Source: Mycetocola miduiensis (GTDB lineage: Bacteria > Actinomycetota > Actinomycetes > Actinomycetales > Microbacteriaceae). Taken from it: 64,000 nt of DNA. The stretch is taken from contig NZ_FOVM01000008.1 in assembly GCF_900115155.1 (NCBI RefSeq), positions 121,019 to 185,018 on the forward strand, written 5' to 3'. Numbering within the stretch: the stretch's first letter is position 1; every line of letters starts with the position of its first letter. This document shows positions 8,824 through 18,503 of the stretch, piece by piece. Both the position numbers and the translations under genes were made by a program. The notes below the pieces were generated by a model, which did no database searches, was not told the origin of the DNA, and saw nothing but the letters and a program-made list of their open reading frames with translations.

Positions 8824-10554
8824 ATGGCTAATTCCAACACGGTTTCGCGCTCGACCAAGCTCGGTGTCGAAGAACGCATCGCCGCAATCGAAGCCCTCAA
8901 AACGAAGGAACTCGACGTCCTCGTCGTCGGCGGCGGGATCGTCGGAGCGGGAAGCGCGCTGGATGCCGTCACCCGCGGCCTGTCCACCGGCATCCTCGAG
9001 GCGAGGGACTGGTCGAGCGGAACCTCGAGCCGGTCATCGAAACTCGTTCACGGCGGCATCCGTTACCTGGAACAACTCGACTTCCGGCTCGTGCGCGAAG
9101 CCCTCATCGAGCGCGGACTGCTGCTGCAGCGCATCGCCCCGCACCTCGTGAAGCCGGTGAAGTTCCTGTACCCCCTCAACCGCCCGGTCTTCGAACGGCT
9201 CTACATCGGCGCGGGTATGCTGCTTTACGACCTGTTCAGCTACACCGGCGGCCGTCCCCCCGGGGTGCCGCACCACAGGCACCTCACCAAACGCCAGGTG
9301 CAGAAGTCGATCCCGTCGCTGCGGGACAACGCCTTCGTCGGTGGACTCACCTACTACGACGCCCAGGTCGATGACGCCAGGTATGTCGCATCCCTCGTGC
9401 GCACCGCCTCCTTCTACGGCGCCCACGCCGCGAGCCGGGTCCGCGTCGAAGGCTTCCTCAAGGTCGGCCAGCGCGTGGTCGGCGTCAAGGCTCACGACCT
9501 CGAGACCGGCGAACGCTTCGAGGTCCGTGCCCGGCAGGTCGTCAACGCGACGGGAGTGTGGACCGACGACACGCAGGCGATGGTCGGCGAACGCGGCCAG
9601 TTCAAGGTGCGTGCGTCGAAAGGCATCCACCTGCTGGTCCCGCGCGACCGGTTCCAGTCCACCATGGGCCTGCTGCTGCGCACCGAGAAGAGTGTGCTGT
9701 TCGTCATCCCGTGGGGCAGGCACTGGATCATCGGCACCACCGACACCGACTGGAACCTCGACAAGGCGCACCCGGCCGCAACCGCCGCTGACATCGACTA
9801 CCTTCTCGAGCACGTCAACAAAGTGCTCGCGGTGCCGCTCACCCGCGACGACGTCGAAGGCGTCTATGCCGGGCTTCGCCCGCTGCTCGCCGGCGAGTCC
9901 GACCAGACCTCCAAGCTCTCCCGTGAGCACCTCGTCGCCCATTCCGTCCCAGGGCTCGTCGTCATCGCCGGCGGCAAGTGGACCACGTACCGGGTCATGG
10001 CGAAGGATGCCATCGACGCAGCGGCCGACGCACTCGACGGCAAGGTCCCGCAATCGATCACCGACAACATCGCCCTGCTCGGCGCCGAGGGATACCAGGC
10101 TGCGTGGAACAAACGCGGCAAAATCGCTCGCGCCTTCGGCGTCCACAAGGTCCGGATCGAGCACCTGCTCAACCGGTACGGCGTGCTCACCGATGAACTG
10201 CTCGACCTCATGCGCCAGCGCCCGGAACTGAACGACGCTCTCCCCGGTGCCGACGACTACATCGGCGCCGAAGTCGTCTACGCGGCATCCCACGAGGGAG
10301 CACTCCACCTCGAGGACGTGCTCGCCAGGCGCACCCGGATCTCGATCGAAGCCTGGGACCGCGGTGTTTCCGCAGCCCCCGTCGCCGCGCGGCTCATGGC
10401 CGGGGTGCTGGGCTGGGACGAGGAACGCATCGAGCGTGAAGTCGCGACCTACCTCAAGCGGGTCGCAGCCGAGCGTGCCTCCCAGGAGCAGCCTGACGAC
10501 GAGTCCGCCGACCGGATCCGTCTCGAAGCCCCGGACATCGTGACAGTGAAGTGA
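8824..10554 (+). CDS. glpD: Glycerol-3-phosphate dehydrogenase (aerobic, FAD)
   Basis: Oxidises sn-glycerol 3-phosphate to dihydroxyacetone phosphate, passing electrons to the quinone pool at the membrane. The 576-residue protein has an N-terminal FAD-binding Rossmann motif (DVLVVGGGIVGAGSALDAVTRG), the family stretch GTSSRSSKLVHGGIRYLEQ, a central substrate domain (GRHWIIGTTDTDW) and the usual C-terminal DAO_C domain. The ATG at 8824 is preceded by GGTGGAGGAAACA. A longer frame from TTG 8746 was rejected because it has no ribosome site and overlaps the folded leader. glpF and glpK are not in the window. Confidence 0.95.
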   Translation: MANSNTVSRSTKLGVEERIAAIEALKTKELDVLVVGGGIVGAGSALDAVTRGLSTGILEARDWSSGTSSRSSKLVHGGIRYLEQLDFRLVREALIERGLLLQRIAPHLVKPVKFLYPLNRPVFERLYIGAGMLLYDLFSYTGGRPPGVPHHRHLTKRQVQKSIPSLRDNAFVGGLTYYDAQVDDARYVASLVRTASFYGAHAASRVRVEGFLKVGQRVVGVKAHDLETGERFEVRARQVVNATGVWTDDTQAMVGERGQFKVRASKGIHLLVPRDRFQSTMGLLLRTEKSVLFVIPWGRHWIIGTTDTDWNLDKAHPAATAADIDYLLEHVNKVLAVPLTRDDVEGVYAGLRPLLAGESDQTSKLSREHLVAHSVPGLVVIAGGKWTTYRVMAKDAIDAAADALDGKVPQSITDNIALLGAEGYQAAWNKRGKIARAFGVHKVRIEHLLNRYGVLTDELLDLMRQRPELNDALPGADDYIGAEVVYAASHEGALHLEDVLARRTRISIEAWDRGVSAAPVAARLMAGVLGWDEERIEREVATYLKRVAAERASQEQPDDESADRIRLEAPDIVTVK

Positions 10555-10642
10555 TCGTCGTCTCCCAGCCGACATCGACAGGGAGGCGGACCGGGCTCCG
10601 TTAGACTTGGGTTACTGCATCCAAGCGTTGAGGAGTCCGGCG

Positions 10643-11173
10643 ATGGTCGATGTTCGGCGGGTCAAGCTCCCGGGAGTGGGCGTCCTGCACACGTTCGTGA
10701 CCGACGACGGCGGCAAGGTGGGCGTCATCGCCCACCGCTCCGGACACAGCGACCTGATCACGTTCGCCGACGACGAAGACGGATCGGATGCCAGCAAGGT
10801 TTCGCTCCGCCTCAGCGAAGACGAGGCGCACACCCTCGCTGAGCTGCTCGGCGGAACGCAGATCACCGAGTCGCTGACAGCGCTCGACCAAATTCCCGGT
10901 CTCTCGATCGACTGGTTCCGTGTGGACTACGACGATCACATCGCCGGTCAGCCCCTCGGTGACCCCGCCGATCGCGGCATCGTCGGCCTCACCGTCGTCG
11001 CCGTTGTGCGAGGCGAGTCGGCCAACCCCGCGCCGTCGAAAGACTTCCGCGTGTTTCCCGGCGACACGCTCGTCGTCGCCGGCAGCCCTGAGAAGGTCGC
11101 CAAGGCATTCTCGTTCTTCCGCACCGGCGAATCACACCTGGCTGGGGCGACCGAAGCTCCGCCGGGAAGCTAA
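10643..11173 (+). CDS. TrkA-C domain regulatory subunit of a cation/proton antiporter (KhtT-like)
   Basis: A 176-residue soluble protein. The N-terminal half (VDVRRVKLPGVGVLHTFVTDDGGKVGVIAHRSG) matches the AmhM/KhtT-type subunit, and the C-terminal half from about residue 90 is a TrkA_C (RCK_C) ligand-binding domain ending SPEKVAKAFSFFRTGE. Such proteins gate a partner CPA2 antiporter in response to nucleotides or pH. The partner starts two bases downstream, so the pair is translationally coupled. The ATG 10643 has GAGGAG upstream; a TAGACT -10 at 10602 gives a leader of about 30 nt. Confident in family, not in the ion carried. Confidence 0.85.
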   Translation: MVDVRRVKLPGVGVLHTFVTDDGGKVGVIAHRSGHSDLITFADDEDGSDASKVSLRLSEDEAHTLAELLGGTQITESLTALDQIPGLSIDWFRVDYDDHIAGQPLGDPADRGIVGLTVVAVVRGESANPAPSKDFRVFPGDTLVVAGSPEKVAKAFSFFRTGESHLAGATEAPPGS

Positions 11174-11175
11174 CG

Positions 11176-12552
11176 ATGTTCGCCGCCGCTGCAGGTGAAG
11201 GCTCGTCGCTGGGAACGGATCTCGTCGTTCTCGGAACACTTCTCGTCGTCGCCTACATCTTCGGTCGCCTCGGCAAGATCATCGGGCTTCCCGCGATCCC
11301 GATCTATATGATCGTCGGGTTCCTGGCGAGTCCGAATAACGGCTGGTTCCCGCTCAACTTCCAAAGCGGGTACATCGAACTCATCGCCGTGTTCGGCCTG
11401 ATCCTGCTTCTGTTCAACCTTGGCCTCGAGTTCGACCAGGACGAGTTCTTCGGCAACGCGGGAAAGCTGCTCATCTCGGGCGGTTCCTACCTCGTCCTGC
11501 TCATGGGGGCCGGCCTGATCTTCGGGTTCGCTCTCGGCTGGGGCACCCGGGAAGCACTCATCGTCGCCGGCATCATCGGCACCTCCTCCAGCGCCATCGT
11601 CACCAAGCTCCTGATCGAACTCAATCGGCTCGCCAACCGCGAGACGCCGATGATCCTCGGGGTGACGGTTGTGCAGGACATCTTCCTCGCCGTCTACCTC
11701 GCCATCGTGTCCGTCATCCTCAGCGGCGAATCGGACCCCTGGCTGGTCGTCGGAAAACTCGCGATCGCGTTCACCTTCCTCGTCGTCATGTTCAGCGTTG
11801 CCCGCTGGGGCGGGGCGTACGTCAGCCGCTTCTTCCGTACCAAGGACGACGAACTCTTCACGATCCTGTTCTTCGGGCTTGCGGTACTGTTCGGCGGGCT
11901 CGGCGAAGTTCTCGGCGTCAGCGACGCCATCGGCGCCTTCCTGATCGGGCTCGTCCTCGGCGCGACCAGGTACAGCGCCAAAATCGAACATGTCGCCGTT
12001 CCGCTCCGCGACGTCTTCGGGGCGTTTTTCTTCCTCAACTTCGGATTGACCCTGGATCCGAGCCAGTTCGCCCTGGTCATCTGGCCCGTCATCCTCGCGG
12101 TGCTGCTCACGCTTGTGCTCAACGTCGTCGCCGGGCAGTTCATGGCCCGGCTCTACGGTTTCAGCACACAGGCCGGGATCAACGCCGCAGCGATCCTGAT
12201 GAACCGGGGCGAGTTCGCGCTCATCCTCGCCATTCTCGCTCTCACGGCCGGCCTCGACGAGCGCCTGCAACCGTTCGCCGGACTGTACGTGCTCGTGATG
12301 AGTGTGATGGGTCCCCTCCTGGCATCAAACTCTGAGAAAATCGGCGCTGCGCTGCTCCGCACGAAGACCGTTGCGGTCAAGCCGCGACCACGAAACGTGT
12401 TGCTGGAGGAGCAGATCGCCCTTGTCGAAGCGGCGACATCAGACGACAGCAGCGCCGACACGGCGCGGGTCGTCGACCGGATCGTCGACCAGGCCGGCAC
12501 CCCGAGCGACCACCCACCAGAACAGACAACGAAGCGAGATGACGATTACTAG
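11176..12552 (+). CDS. CPA2 family cation:proton antiporter, membrane subunit (KhtU/KefB-like)
   Basis: Membrane antiporter of 458 residues with about 12-13 predicted helices and the Na_H_Exchanger fold (IIGLPAIPIYMIVGFLASP, GLILLLFNLGLEFDQDEF, FFFLNFGLTLDP). It expels K+ (or Na+/NH4+) in exchange for protons. It lacks the C-terminal TrkA-N domain of KefB/KefC; gating is supplied by the separate TrkA_C protein encoded immediately upstream, the KhtTU arrangement. The end overlaps the SURF1 start by 14 bases, so all three are one transcript. K+ specificity is inferred from the family. Confidence 0.88.
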   Translation: MFAAAAGEGSSLGTDLVVLGTLLVVAYIFGRLGKIIGLPAIPIYMIVGFLASPNNGWFPLNFQSGYIELIAVFGLILLLFNLGLEFDQDEFFGNAGKLLISGGSYLVLLMGAGLIFGFALGWGTREALIVAGIIGTSSSAIVTKLLIELNRLANRETPMILGVTVVQDIFLAVYLAIVSVILSGESDPWLVVGKLAIAFTFLVVMFSVARWGGAYVSRFFRTKDDELFTILFFGLAVLFGGLGEVLGVSDAIGAFLIGLVLGATRYSAKIEHVAVPLRDVFGAFFFLNFGLTLDPSQFALVIWPVILAVLLTLVLNVVAGQFMARLYGFSTQAGINAAAILMNRGEFALILAILALTAGLDERLQPFAGLYVLVMSVMGPLLASNSEKIGAALLRTKTVAVKPRPRNVLLEEQIALVEAATSDDSSADTARVVDRIVDQAGTPSDHPPEQTTKRDDDY

Positions 12553-13390
12553 CAGTACCCCGGCCGACCCCACCGAACCCCCGCAGACCCTCGCCCGCAC
12601 GATGCGCCAGCCGCGCTGGATTGCGATGCTCCTGCTCGCACTCCTCGTCTCCGGCGCCTTCGCGTGGCTCGGGCAGTGGCAGCTTGAACGGGCCGTGGTG
12701 TCATCGGAGAACGTCGATAAACCGACCGAATCGGTCGTGAAACTGAGCGACGTTGCCACCCCGGGCAAGCCGCTCCGCGACGTCTCCGTCGGTCAGCTCG
12801 TCACGGTCGAAGGAACCTGGGTGCCCGGCGACTTCCTCATCATCTCTGAACGGGTGAACCTCGGCGTCACTGGTTACTGGGTGGCGGGGCACCTTTCCAC
12901 AGGAACCAACCCGGAGGACCCGTCCGTCGCCGTCGCGTTCGGCTGGACCGAGGATCGTGAAACGGCTGACCGGGTCGCGGCCGACCTCAACGCCGTCGCC
13001 GACGCATCCGTTGTCGACATCACCGGCCGCCTCAACGCCTCGCAGGGTCCTGAGGTGCCCGACGAGGGGGAGGACCCGTTCGAACTGAATCGGATGTCCG
13101 TCGCCGCGCTCATCAACATCTGGCCGGGCATGGCGGAACGACCGATCTACAACGGCTACGTCGTCGCTGCGGCTGCTCCCGCCCCGCTGACCTCGATCGA
13201 CGCACCGGCCGTGGAGCAGGAGACAACAGTCAACTGGTTGAACATCTTCTACGCCATCGAATGGGTGGTGTTCGCGGGCTTCGCCATCTTCCTCTGGTAC
13301 CGGCTCGTGAAGGACTCGTGGGAGCGGGAACAGGAGGAGCGGGCGCTCACAGCGCCCGGGTCCGACACCGAAACCGGGCGGGTAGAATAG
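12539..13390 (+). CDS. SURF1 family cytochrome oxidase biogenesis protein
   Basis: Assembly factor for the aa3-type cytochrome c oxidase. The 283 residues show the family layout: a cytoplasmic start, a first transmembrane helix (RWIAMLLLALLVSGAFAWLG) followed directly by QWQLER, a periplasmic soluble domain, and a second helix near the C-terminus (NIFYAIEWVVFAGFAIFLWY). The conserved WQ of the first helix end and the N..NIFYAIEW motif are present. The ATG 12539 was chosen because the upstream frame overlaps the antiporter gene. The 3' end contains the -10 box of the next gene. Confidence 0.88.
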   Translation: MTITSSTPADPTEPPQTLARTMRQPRWIAMLLLALLVSGAFAWLGQWQLERAVVSSENVDKPTESVVKLSDVATPGKPLRDVSVGQLVTVEGTWVPGDFLIISERVNLGVTGYWVAGHLSTGTNPEDPSVAVAFGWTEDRETADRVAADLNAVADASVVDITGRLNASQGPEVPDEGEDPFELNRMSVAALINIWPGMAERPIYNGYVVAAAAPAPLTSIDAPAVEQETTVNWLNIFYAIEWVVFAGFAIFLWYRLVKDSWEREQEERALTAPGSDTETGRVE

Positions 13391-13397
13391 ACCCATG
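13383..13397 (+). promoter_or_regulatory. -10 box for leaderless transcript inside the SURF1 3' end
   Basis: TAGAAT at 13383-13388, six bases, then the ATG of the DUF3817 gene at 13395. The SURF1 stop codon (TAG, 13388-13390) overlaps the box. It gives the DUF3817-guaA pair its own promoter. Confidence 0.55.
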
Positions 13398-13839
13398 CCC
13401 CTCCAACCTCGAGAGAGAGATCTGCCGCGTATCCCCGCGGCGCTCGTCTTCTACAAGGTCTCTTCCATCGTCACCGGCACCCTGCTTCTTCTGCTCTGCG
13501 CCGAGATGATCATGAAATACGCCTTCGGCCTCGAACTCGAACTCGGTGGCGCCTATGGGTTCCTCGCGTTCGTGCCGAGCGACAGCCTGCAGGCGATCAA
13601 TCTTTCGCTGGGCATCCTGATGATCCACGGCTGGGGTTACGTCGTTTACCTCTTCGCCGACTTCCGGATCTGGAGCCTCATGCGTTGGCCGTTCCCGAAG
13701 TTCCTGCTCATCGCCCTCGGAGGCGTCATCCCATTCCTGTCGTTCTTCCTCGAAGTGCGCATCGTCCGTGAAGTGAAGGCGTACCTCGCCTCGCGCGCGG
13801 CATCCGCCAACCTCAACCCCGAATCAGTGGAGGCAACCC

Positions 13840-13844
<5 letters not shown>
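13395..13844 (+). CDS. DUF3817 domain membrane protein
   Basis: A 149-residue membrane protein with about three hydrophobic segments ([57 protein letters not shown]). The pattern HGWGYVVYL...W is typical of DUF3817. Function is unknown; proteins of this family are commonly encoded next to guaA in actinobacteria, as here. The ATG at 13395 has a -10 box six bases upstream and no ribosome site, so the message is probably leaderless. The TAG stop overlaps the guaA start (ATTAG), which links the two translationally. Confidence 0.85.
13827..13842 (+). promoter_or_regulatory. Ribosome-binding site that fixes the ATT start of guaA
   Basis: GTGGAGG at 13827-13833 sits six bases before ATT 13840. The guaA frame has no ATG, GTG or TTG between the upstream in-frame TGA (13774) and GTG 13921. 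Confidence 0.7.
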
Positions 13845-15424
<1,580 letters not shown>

Positions 15425-15469
15425 GGTGGGGAGCGAGAGTTCTGCTCCTCAGCTCACACAATGACGATT

Positions 15470-15498
15470 CCGGGACCGGCTCGCTGAGCCGGTCCCGG
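15470..15498. terminator. Hairpin terminator downstream of guaA
   Basis: CCGGGACCGGCTC-GCT-GAGCCGGTCCCGG, a perfect 13-bp stem with a 3-base loop 46 bases after the guaA stop. No T-run follows, as is common in actinobacteria. Confidence 0.6.
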
Positions 15499-15605
15499 GT
15501 CCGTTAACCCCGCTCGTCCAGGTTGTGGTGAGCCGGCCCCGGAATCGTTCCAACTCCCCGCAAACACTCGATCCTCACCAGAGGTGGCTTGGGGTGAATC
15601 GTCGA

Positions 15606-15685
15606 CCCGAGGAAAGGAGATCGGCGCCAGGTAAGGACCTCACCGCTGTGGCGTCCTTACCTCGGGGCTTTCTCCTTACCTCGGG
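15606..15685. repeat. Nested palindromic element, copy A
   Basis: Outer arms CCCGAGGAAAGGAGA (15606-15620) and TCTCCTTACCTCGGG (15671-15685) pair with one mismatch. Inner arms are GGTAAGGAC (15630-15638) and GTCCTTACC (15653-15661). The sequence is shared with copy B, including AAGGAGATCGGCGCCAGG and GGGGCTTTCTCCTT. Confidence 0.75.
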
Positions 15686-15820
15686 TTGGTTGTCGGCGAC
15701 GGGACTGCACTCGGTGACCGCACGATGAGCAGGGGATCGCACGGTTTTCAAGAGCGTTTCGCGGGTTCTGGCCTGATAAGCGTGCCATCTCCTGATAACC
15801 GTTCGGCCGGGACACGTATG

Positions 15821-15868
15821 GGCCCACACCGTTCGAGCCGGCGCCTCGGCCCACACCGTTCGAGCCGG
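15821..15868. repeat. Two perfect 21-bp direct repeats, 27-bp period
   Basis: GGCCCACACCGTTCGAGCCGG occurs at 15821-15841 and 15848-15868, separated by six bases. It lies between the two nested palindromes. No function assigned. Confidence 0.7.
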
Positions 15869-15896
15869 GCGATGGCGTGTCGGCTGACCATCAGCG

Positions 15897-15972
15897 CGGG
15901 ACAAGGAGATCGGCGCCAGGTGAGGACCCCATAGCTATGGCGTCCTTATCGCGGGGCTTTCTCCTTCTCCCG
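15897..15972. repeat. Nested palindromic element, copy B (covers the EamA stop codon)
   Basis: Arms AAGGAGA (15903-15909) and TCTCCTT (15960-15966), inner arms GGTGAGGAC (15919-15927) and GTCCTTATC (15942-15950) pairing with two G-U wobbles, and an apical perfect palindrome CCATAGCTATGG (15929-15940). The stop codon and last residues of the neighbouring EamA gene lie in its right half. Confidence 0.75.
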
Positions 15973-16953
15973 GGTCGCGGACACGCGAGGCACGGGCGGG
16001 GTGAGGTCGAGGGCGTACTTGTCTGCACGAACGAGGATGACGCCCGCCAGGATGCCGACTCCACCGAGCAGCTGCAGGAGCCCGGGCAGCTCAGCCAGCA
16101 GCAGCCACGACGCCAGCACCGCGAACACCACCTCGGAGAGCCCGACGAACGAAGCCAGCCGCGTGCCGAGCCGCGCCGTTGCGATGATCCCGGTGACGTA
16201 GGCCGCCGCCGTCGAGATTACCGCAAGGGCGAGCATCGGAACGAGCCACGACATCTCGACCCCGAGCATCGTCACATCCGACGTCGAGAAGGCCAGCGGG
16301 AGCAGCCCGATCAGTCCGCAGACGGCGACCGTCACGGTCCCGACGATCAGGCCTCCGCCGGCGAGGACGAGAGGAGGCAGTTCATCGCTGATCCTGGTCC
16401 CGAGCACGAAATAGGTGGCCAGCGAAACCGCCGCGAGAAGCGCCCAGGCGACGCCGAGCGGGTGCACGGTCTGTGCACCGGTGAGGTCCAGCACGCACAC
16501 CATGCCGACGATCGCGACGACCGTGCCCACAATCGTGAGCACGCCCGGCCGACGCCGCGTGCGAGCCCAGACTAGGAGGACGAGAAGCACCGGCGCCAGG
16601 TACTCGATGAGAAGGGCAACGCCGACCGACATGTACGACACCGCGTTGAAGAACCCGACCTGGGCGCCCGAAATCGCGATGACACCGTAGAGGACGATGA
16701 TCTTGCTGCTCTGACGCAGGGTGGCCCACCGGCCGCGCATCAACAGCAGGGTGGGGATGAGGAGGACCAGCGCGGCTCCACCGACCCGGACCAGCACCGC
16801 TGCTCCGGGCGACCAGCCTGAATCCATCAGGGCTTTCGCGAACGGCCCGCTCAGGGCAAACGTGAAAGCCGAAACGAGTGCGATCGCGACACCCGTGATC
16901 TGTCCTCGTGCGGCCGGCCGAACGGCATCCGTCGCGGTTGTTGGTGCGGTCAT
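15946..16953 (-). CDS. EamA family (DMT superfamily) transporter
   Basis: A 335-residue membrane protein with about ten hydrophobic helices in two EamA halves (ITGVAIALVSAFTFALSGPFAKALM..., GVAWALLAAVSLATYFVLG...), the drug/metabolite exporter fold. Substrate unknown. It is divergent from a CGNR zinc-finger gene, a frequent regulator-exporter pairing. Start ATG 16953 (MTAPTTATD) has GAGGCGG upstream; ATG 17007 would add 18 non-conserved residues. The C-terminal tail REKEKAPR and the stop are encoded by the palindromic repeat, so the original 3' end may have been replaced. Confidence 0.82.
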   Translation of the reverse strand: MTAPTTATDAVRPAARGQITGVAIALVSAFTFALSGPFAKALMDSGWSPGAAVLVRVGGAALVLLIPTLLLMRGRWATLRQSSKIIVLYGVIAISGAQVGFFNAVSYMSVGVALLIEYLAPVLLVLLVWARTRRRPGVLTIVGTVVAIVGMVCVLDLTGAQTVHPLGVAWALLAAVSLATYFVLGTRISDELPPLVLAGGGLIVGTVTVAVCGLIGLLPLAFSTSDVTMLGVEMSWLVPMLALAVISTAAAYVTGIIATARLGTRLASFVGLSEVVFAVLASWLLLAELPGLLQLLGGVGILAGVILVRADKYALDLTPPVPRVSATREKEKAPR

Positions 16954-17039
16954 GGTGACATCCGCCTCGGGATTTTCCGGTAAGGAGTGAAAAGGGGTTA
17001 TGCTCATGACAGTAGACCCGAATGCCGTCAGGAGTCAAC

Positions 17040-17594
17040 ATGCTTTTTGCACATGACACTGAGGTGTCGCTCGCCACCACTGCGGCACTTCTCAACACGC
17101 TGCCCGGTGCATCCCACAGCGGCACAGACGAGCTCTCAACGCCCGAGCAGCTCGTCGCGTTCCTGGATCGGTTCGAGTTCACGGGTTCACGAACAGGGGA
17201 TGCCACAGAGCTGGCGGAAATGCGCGCGCTGCGTCCGCGACTGCGCGAGCTGTGGACCCGCGGCGAAGAGGGCGTGGTGCACCTGGTGAACGACCTGTTG
17301 CGTGAGGCGAACGCCCTGCCCCAGCTCGTGAAGCACGACGCCTGGGACTGGCACCTGCACGCGACTCCGGCCAGCGCGCCGGTGGCGCTGAGGGCGCAGG
17401 TCGAGGTGGCGATGGCGATGGTGGACTTGATCCGGGCGCAGGAACTGTCGCGGTTGCACGAGTGCGCCGCGGAAGACTGCAGCGCGGTGGTCGTCGACCT
17501 TTCCCGCAACCGCTCGCGCCGGTACTGCGACGTCGGCAACTGCGGCAACCGCGCCAACGTGGCCGCGTACCGGCAGAGACTCCGCGGGGCGTAG
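17040..17594 (+). CDS. CGNR zinc finger domain protein (ABATE domain)
   Basis: A 184-residue putative stress-responsive regulator. The N-terminal ABATE domain (LATTAALLNTLP..., LRPRLRELWTRG) is followed near residue 145 by the CGNR finger: HECAAEDCSAVVVD...RRYCDVGNCGNR, with four cysteines in a CX4C...CX4C arrangement, and the terminal RAYRQR-type helix (NVAAYRQR). The finger probably binds DNA or RNA. The ATG 17040 has AGGAG seven bases upstream. Its position divergent from the EamA transporter suggests it regulates that gene; this is inference. Confidence 0.85.
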   Translation: MLFAHDTEVSLATTAALLNTLPGASHSGTDELSTPEQLVAFLDRFEFTGSRTGDATELAEMRALRPRLRELWTRGEEGVVHLVNDLLREANALPQLVKHDAWDWHLHATPASAPVALRAQVEVAMAMVDLIRAQELSRLHECAAEDCSAVVVDLSRNRSRRYCDVGNCGNRANVAAYRQRLRGA

Positions 17595-17624
17595 CCGGCG
17601 GCGAGAAGCAACGGCACTGTTCGC

Positions 17625-17698
17625 AACTTCGGAGATGTCTCGCTACTAGGTGGGATTTCGCACGGATATAGTCGTCGAGCTCGGATTCCTCCGAAGTT
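17625..17698. repeat. Inverted repeat AACTTCGGAG with 54-base spacer
   Basis: AACTTCGGAG (17625-17634) and CTCCGAAGTT (17689-17698) flank a 54-base spacer. GTTC occurs just outside both arms. It lies between the CGNR gene and the convergent pentapeptide-repeat gene. The spacer contains no recognised gene. Confidence 0.6.
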
Positions 17699-17746
17699 GA
17701 ACACGGCGGACACACACCAGAAGCGCGCGGACGCTGCCGCCCGGCG

Positions 17747-18403
17747 TCAGCCCTCGACGACGATCCCCAGCTGCGCGGCGAAGAGCTGAGCGAGCTCGGC
17801 CACCTGCACTTCGTTGACCGTCGCGCCGGCGAGCCCCTCGAGACCGTGGACAGCGCGAAAGTCGAGGCCGCGCAGGTCCACGTGCTTGAGCGTTGCCCGC
17901 GTGACATCCAGCGTCTTCACGGTTGTCCCCGGAAATGCGACGCGGGTGGCGGTCACGCCGCCGAGGTCGAGTTCGTCGATGGTGCAGTCCTCGAAGATCA
18001 CATCGGTGAGGTGCGATCCGCGCAGGTTGACGTAGCCGAGCTTGCATTGCCGGACCCGCACGCCGTTCCAGGTCGTGTCGAACAGCTCAGCGGAGCCGAG
18101 CCGGGAGCGCTCCAGCACGACGTCCCGCAGTGTTGAGCGTGACATCCGCAATATCGGGGCATGCACACCACTGAGCGTCGTCTCGAGGAACCGGGCACCC
18201 CGCAGGTTCGCATCGTCGAGGTCGACCCCGTCGAAGGCGCACTCCCGCAGGGTCAGGCCGGCCAGGTCGCGGCCGCTGAAGTCGGTATCGGCGAACGACT
18301 CCAGCTCCAGGTCGTCGTCAGCGTCGACGGATGCCGCGTCGCCGTCGGTGCGCTGGACGTCGCGGAGCGCGTCGATTCGGGGCGGGTGGGTGCTGGACTT
18401 CAT
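17747..18403 (-). CDS. Pentapeptide repeat protein
   Basis: A 218-residue protein whose centre is built of A(D/N)LxX-type five-residue units: FADTDFSGRDLAGLTLRECAF, DGVDLDDANLRGARFLETTL, then further units to about residue 185. These fold as a right-handed quadrilateral beta helix. Members include DNA-mimic gyrase protectors, but most have unknown roles and nothing here points to gyrase. The start ATG 18403 gives MKSSTHPPRIDALRD. The repeats are irregular compared with MfpA or Qnr. The gene appears monocistronic, facing away from the BI-1 gene upstream of it. Confidence 0.82.
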   Translation of the reverse strand: MKSSTHPPRIDALRDVQRTDGDAASVDADDDLELESFADTDFSGRDLAGLTLRECAFDGVDLDDANLRGARFLETTLSGVHAPILRMSRSTLRDVVLERSRLGSAELFDTTWNGVRVRQCKLGYVNLRGSHLTDVIFEDCTIDELDLGGVTATRVAFPGTTVKTLDVTRATLKHVDLRGLDFRAVHGLEGLAGATVNEVQVAELAQLFAAQLGIVVEG

Positions 18404-18450
18404 GGCGAATCCTGATCTGCGCGGGGGGCCGGGGGAGGCGGCGGCGAGAA

Positions 18451-18490
18451 AAAAACCCCCGCCGCACCGGTAAGCCGGGCGACGGGGGTT
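18451..18490 (-). terminator. Rho-independent terminator of the BI-1 gene
   Basis: Read on the minus strand, AACCCCCG pairs with CGGGGGTT around an inner CCGG/CCGG stem and is followed by a run of seven Ts. It lies 14 bases beyond the stop of the BI-1 gene. Confidence 0.8.
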
Positions 18491-18503
18491 CGAGCGGAAG
18501 ATT

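Noticed and set aside
15575..15904. Minus-strand 109-codon frame between guaA and the EamA gene
   Set aside because: It runs through both palindromic repeats, has no ribosome site and an Arg/Pro-rich nonsense composition.
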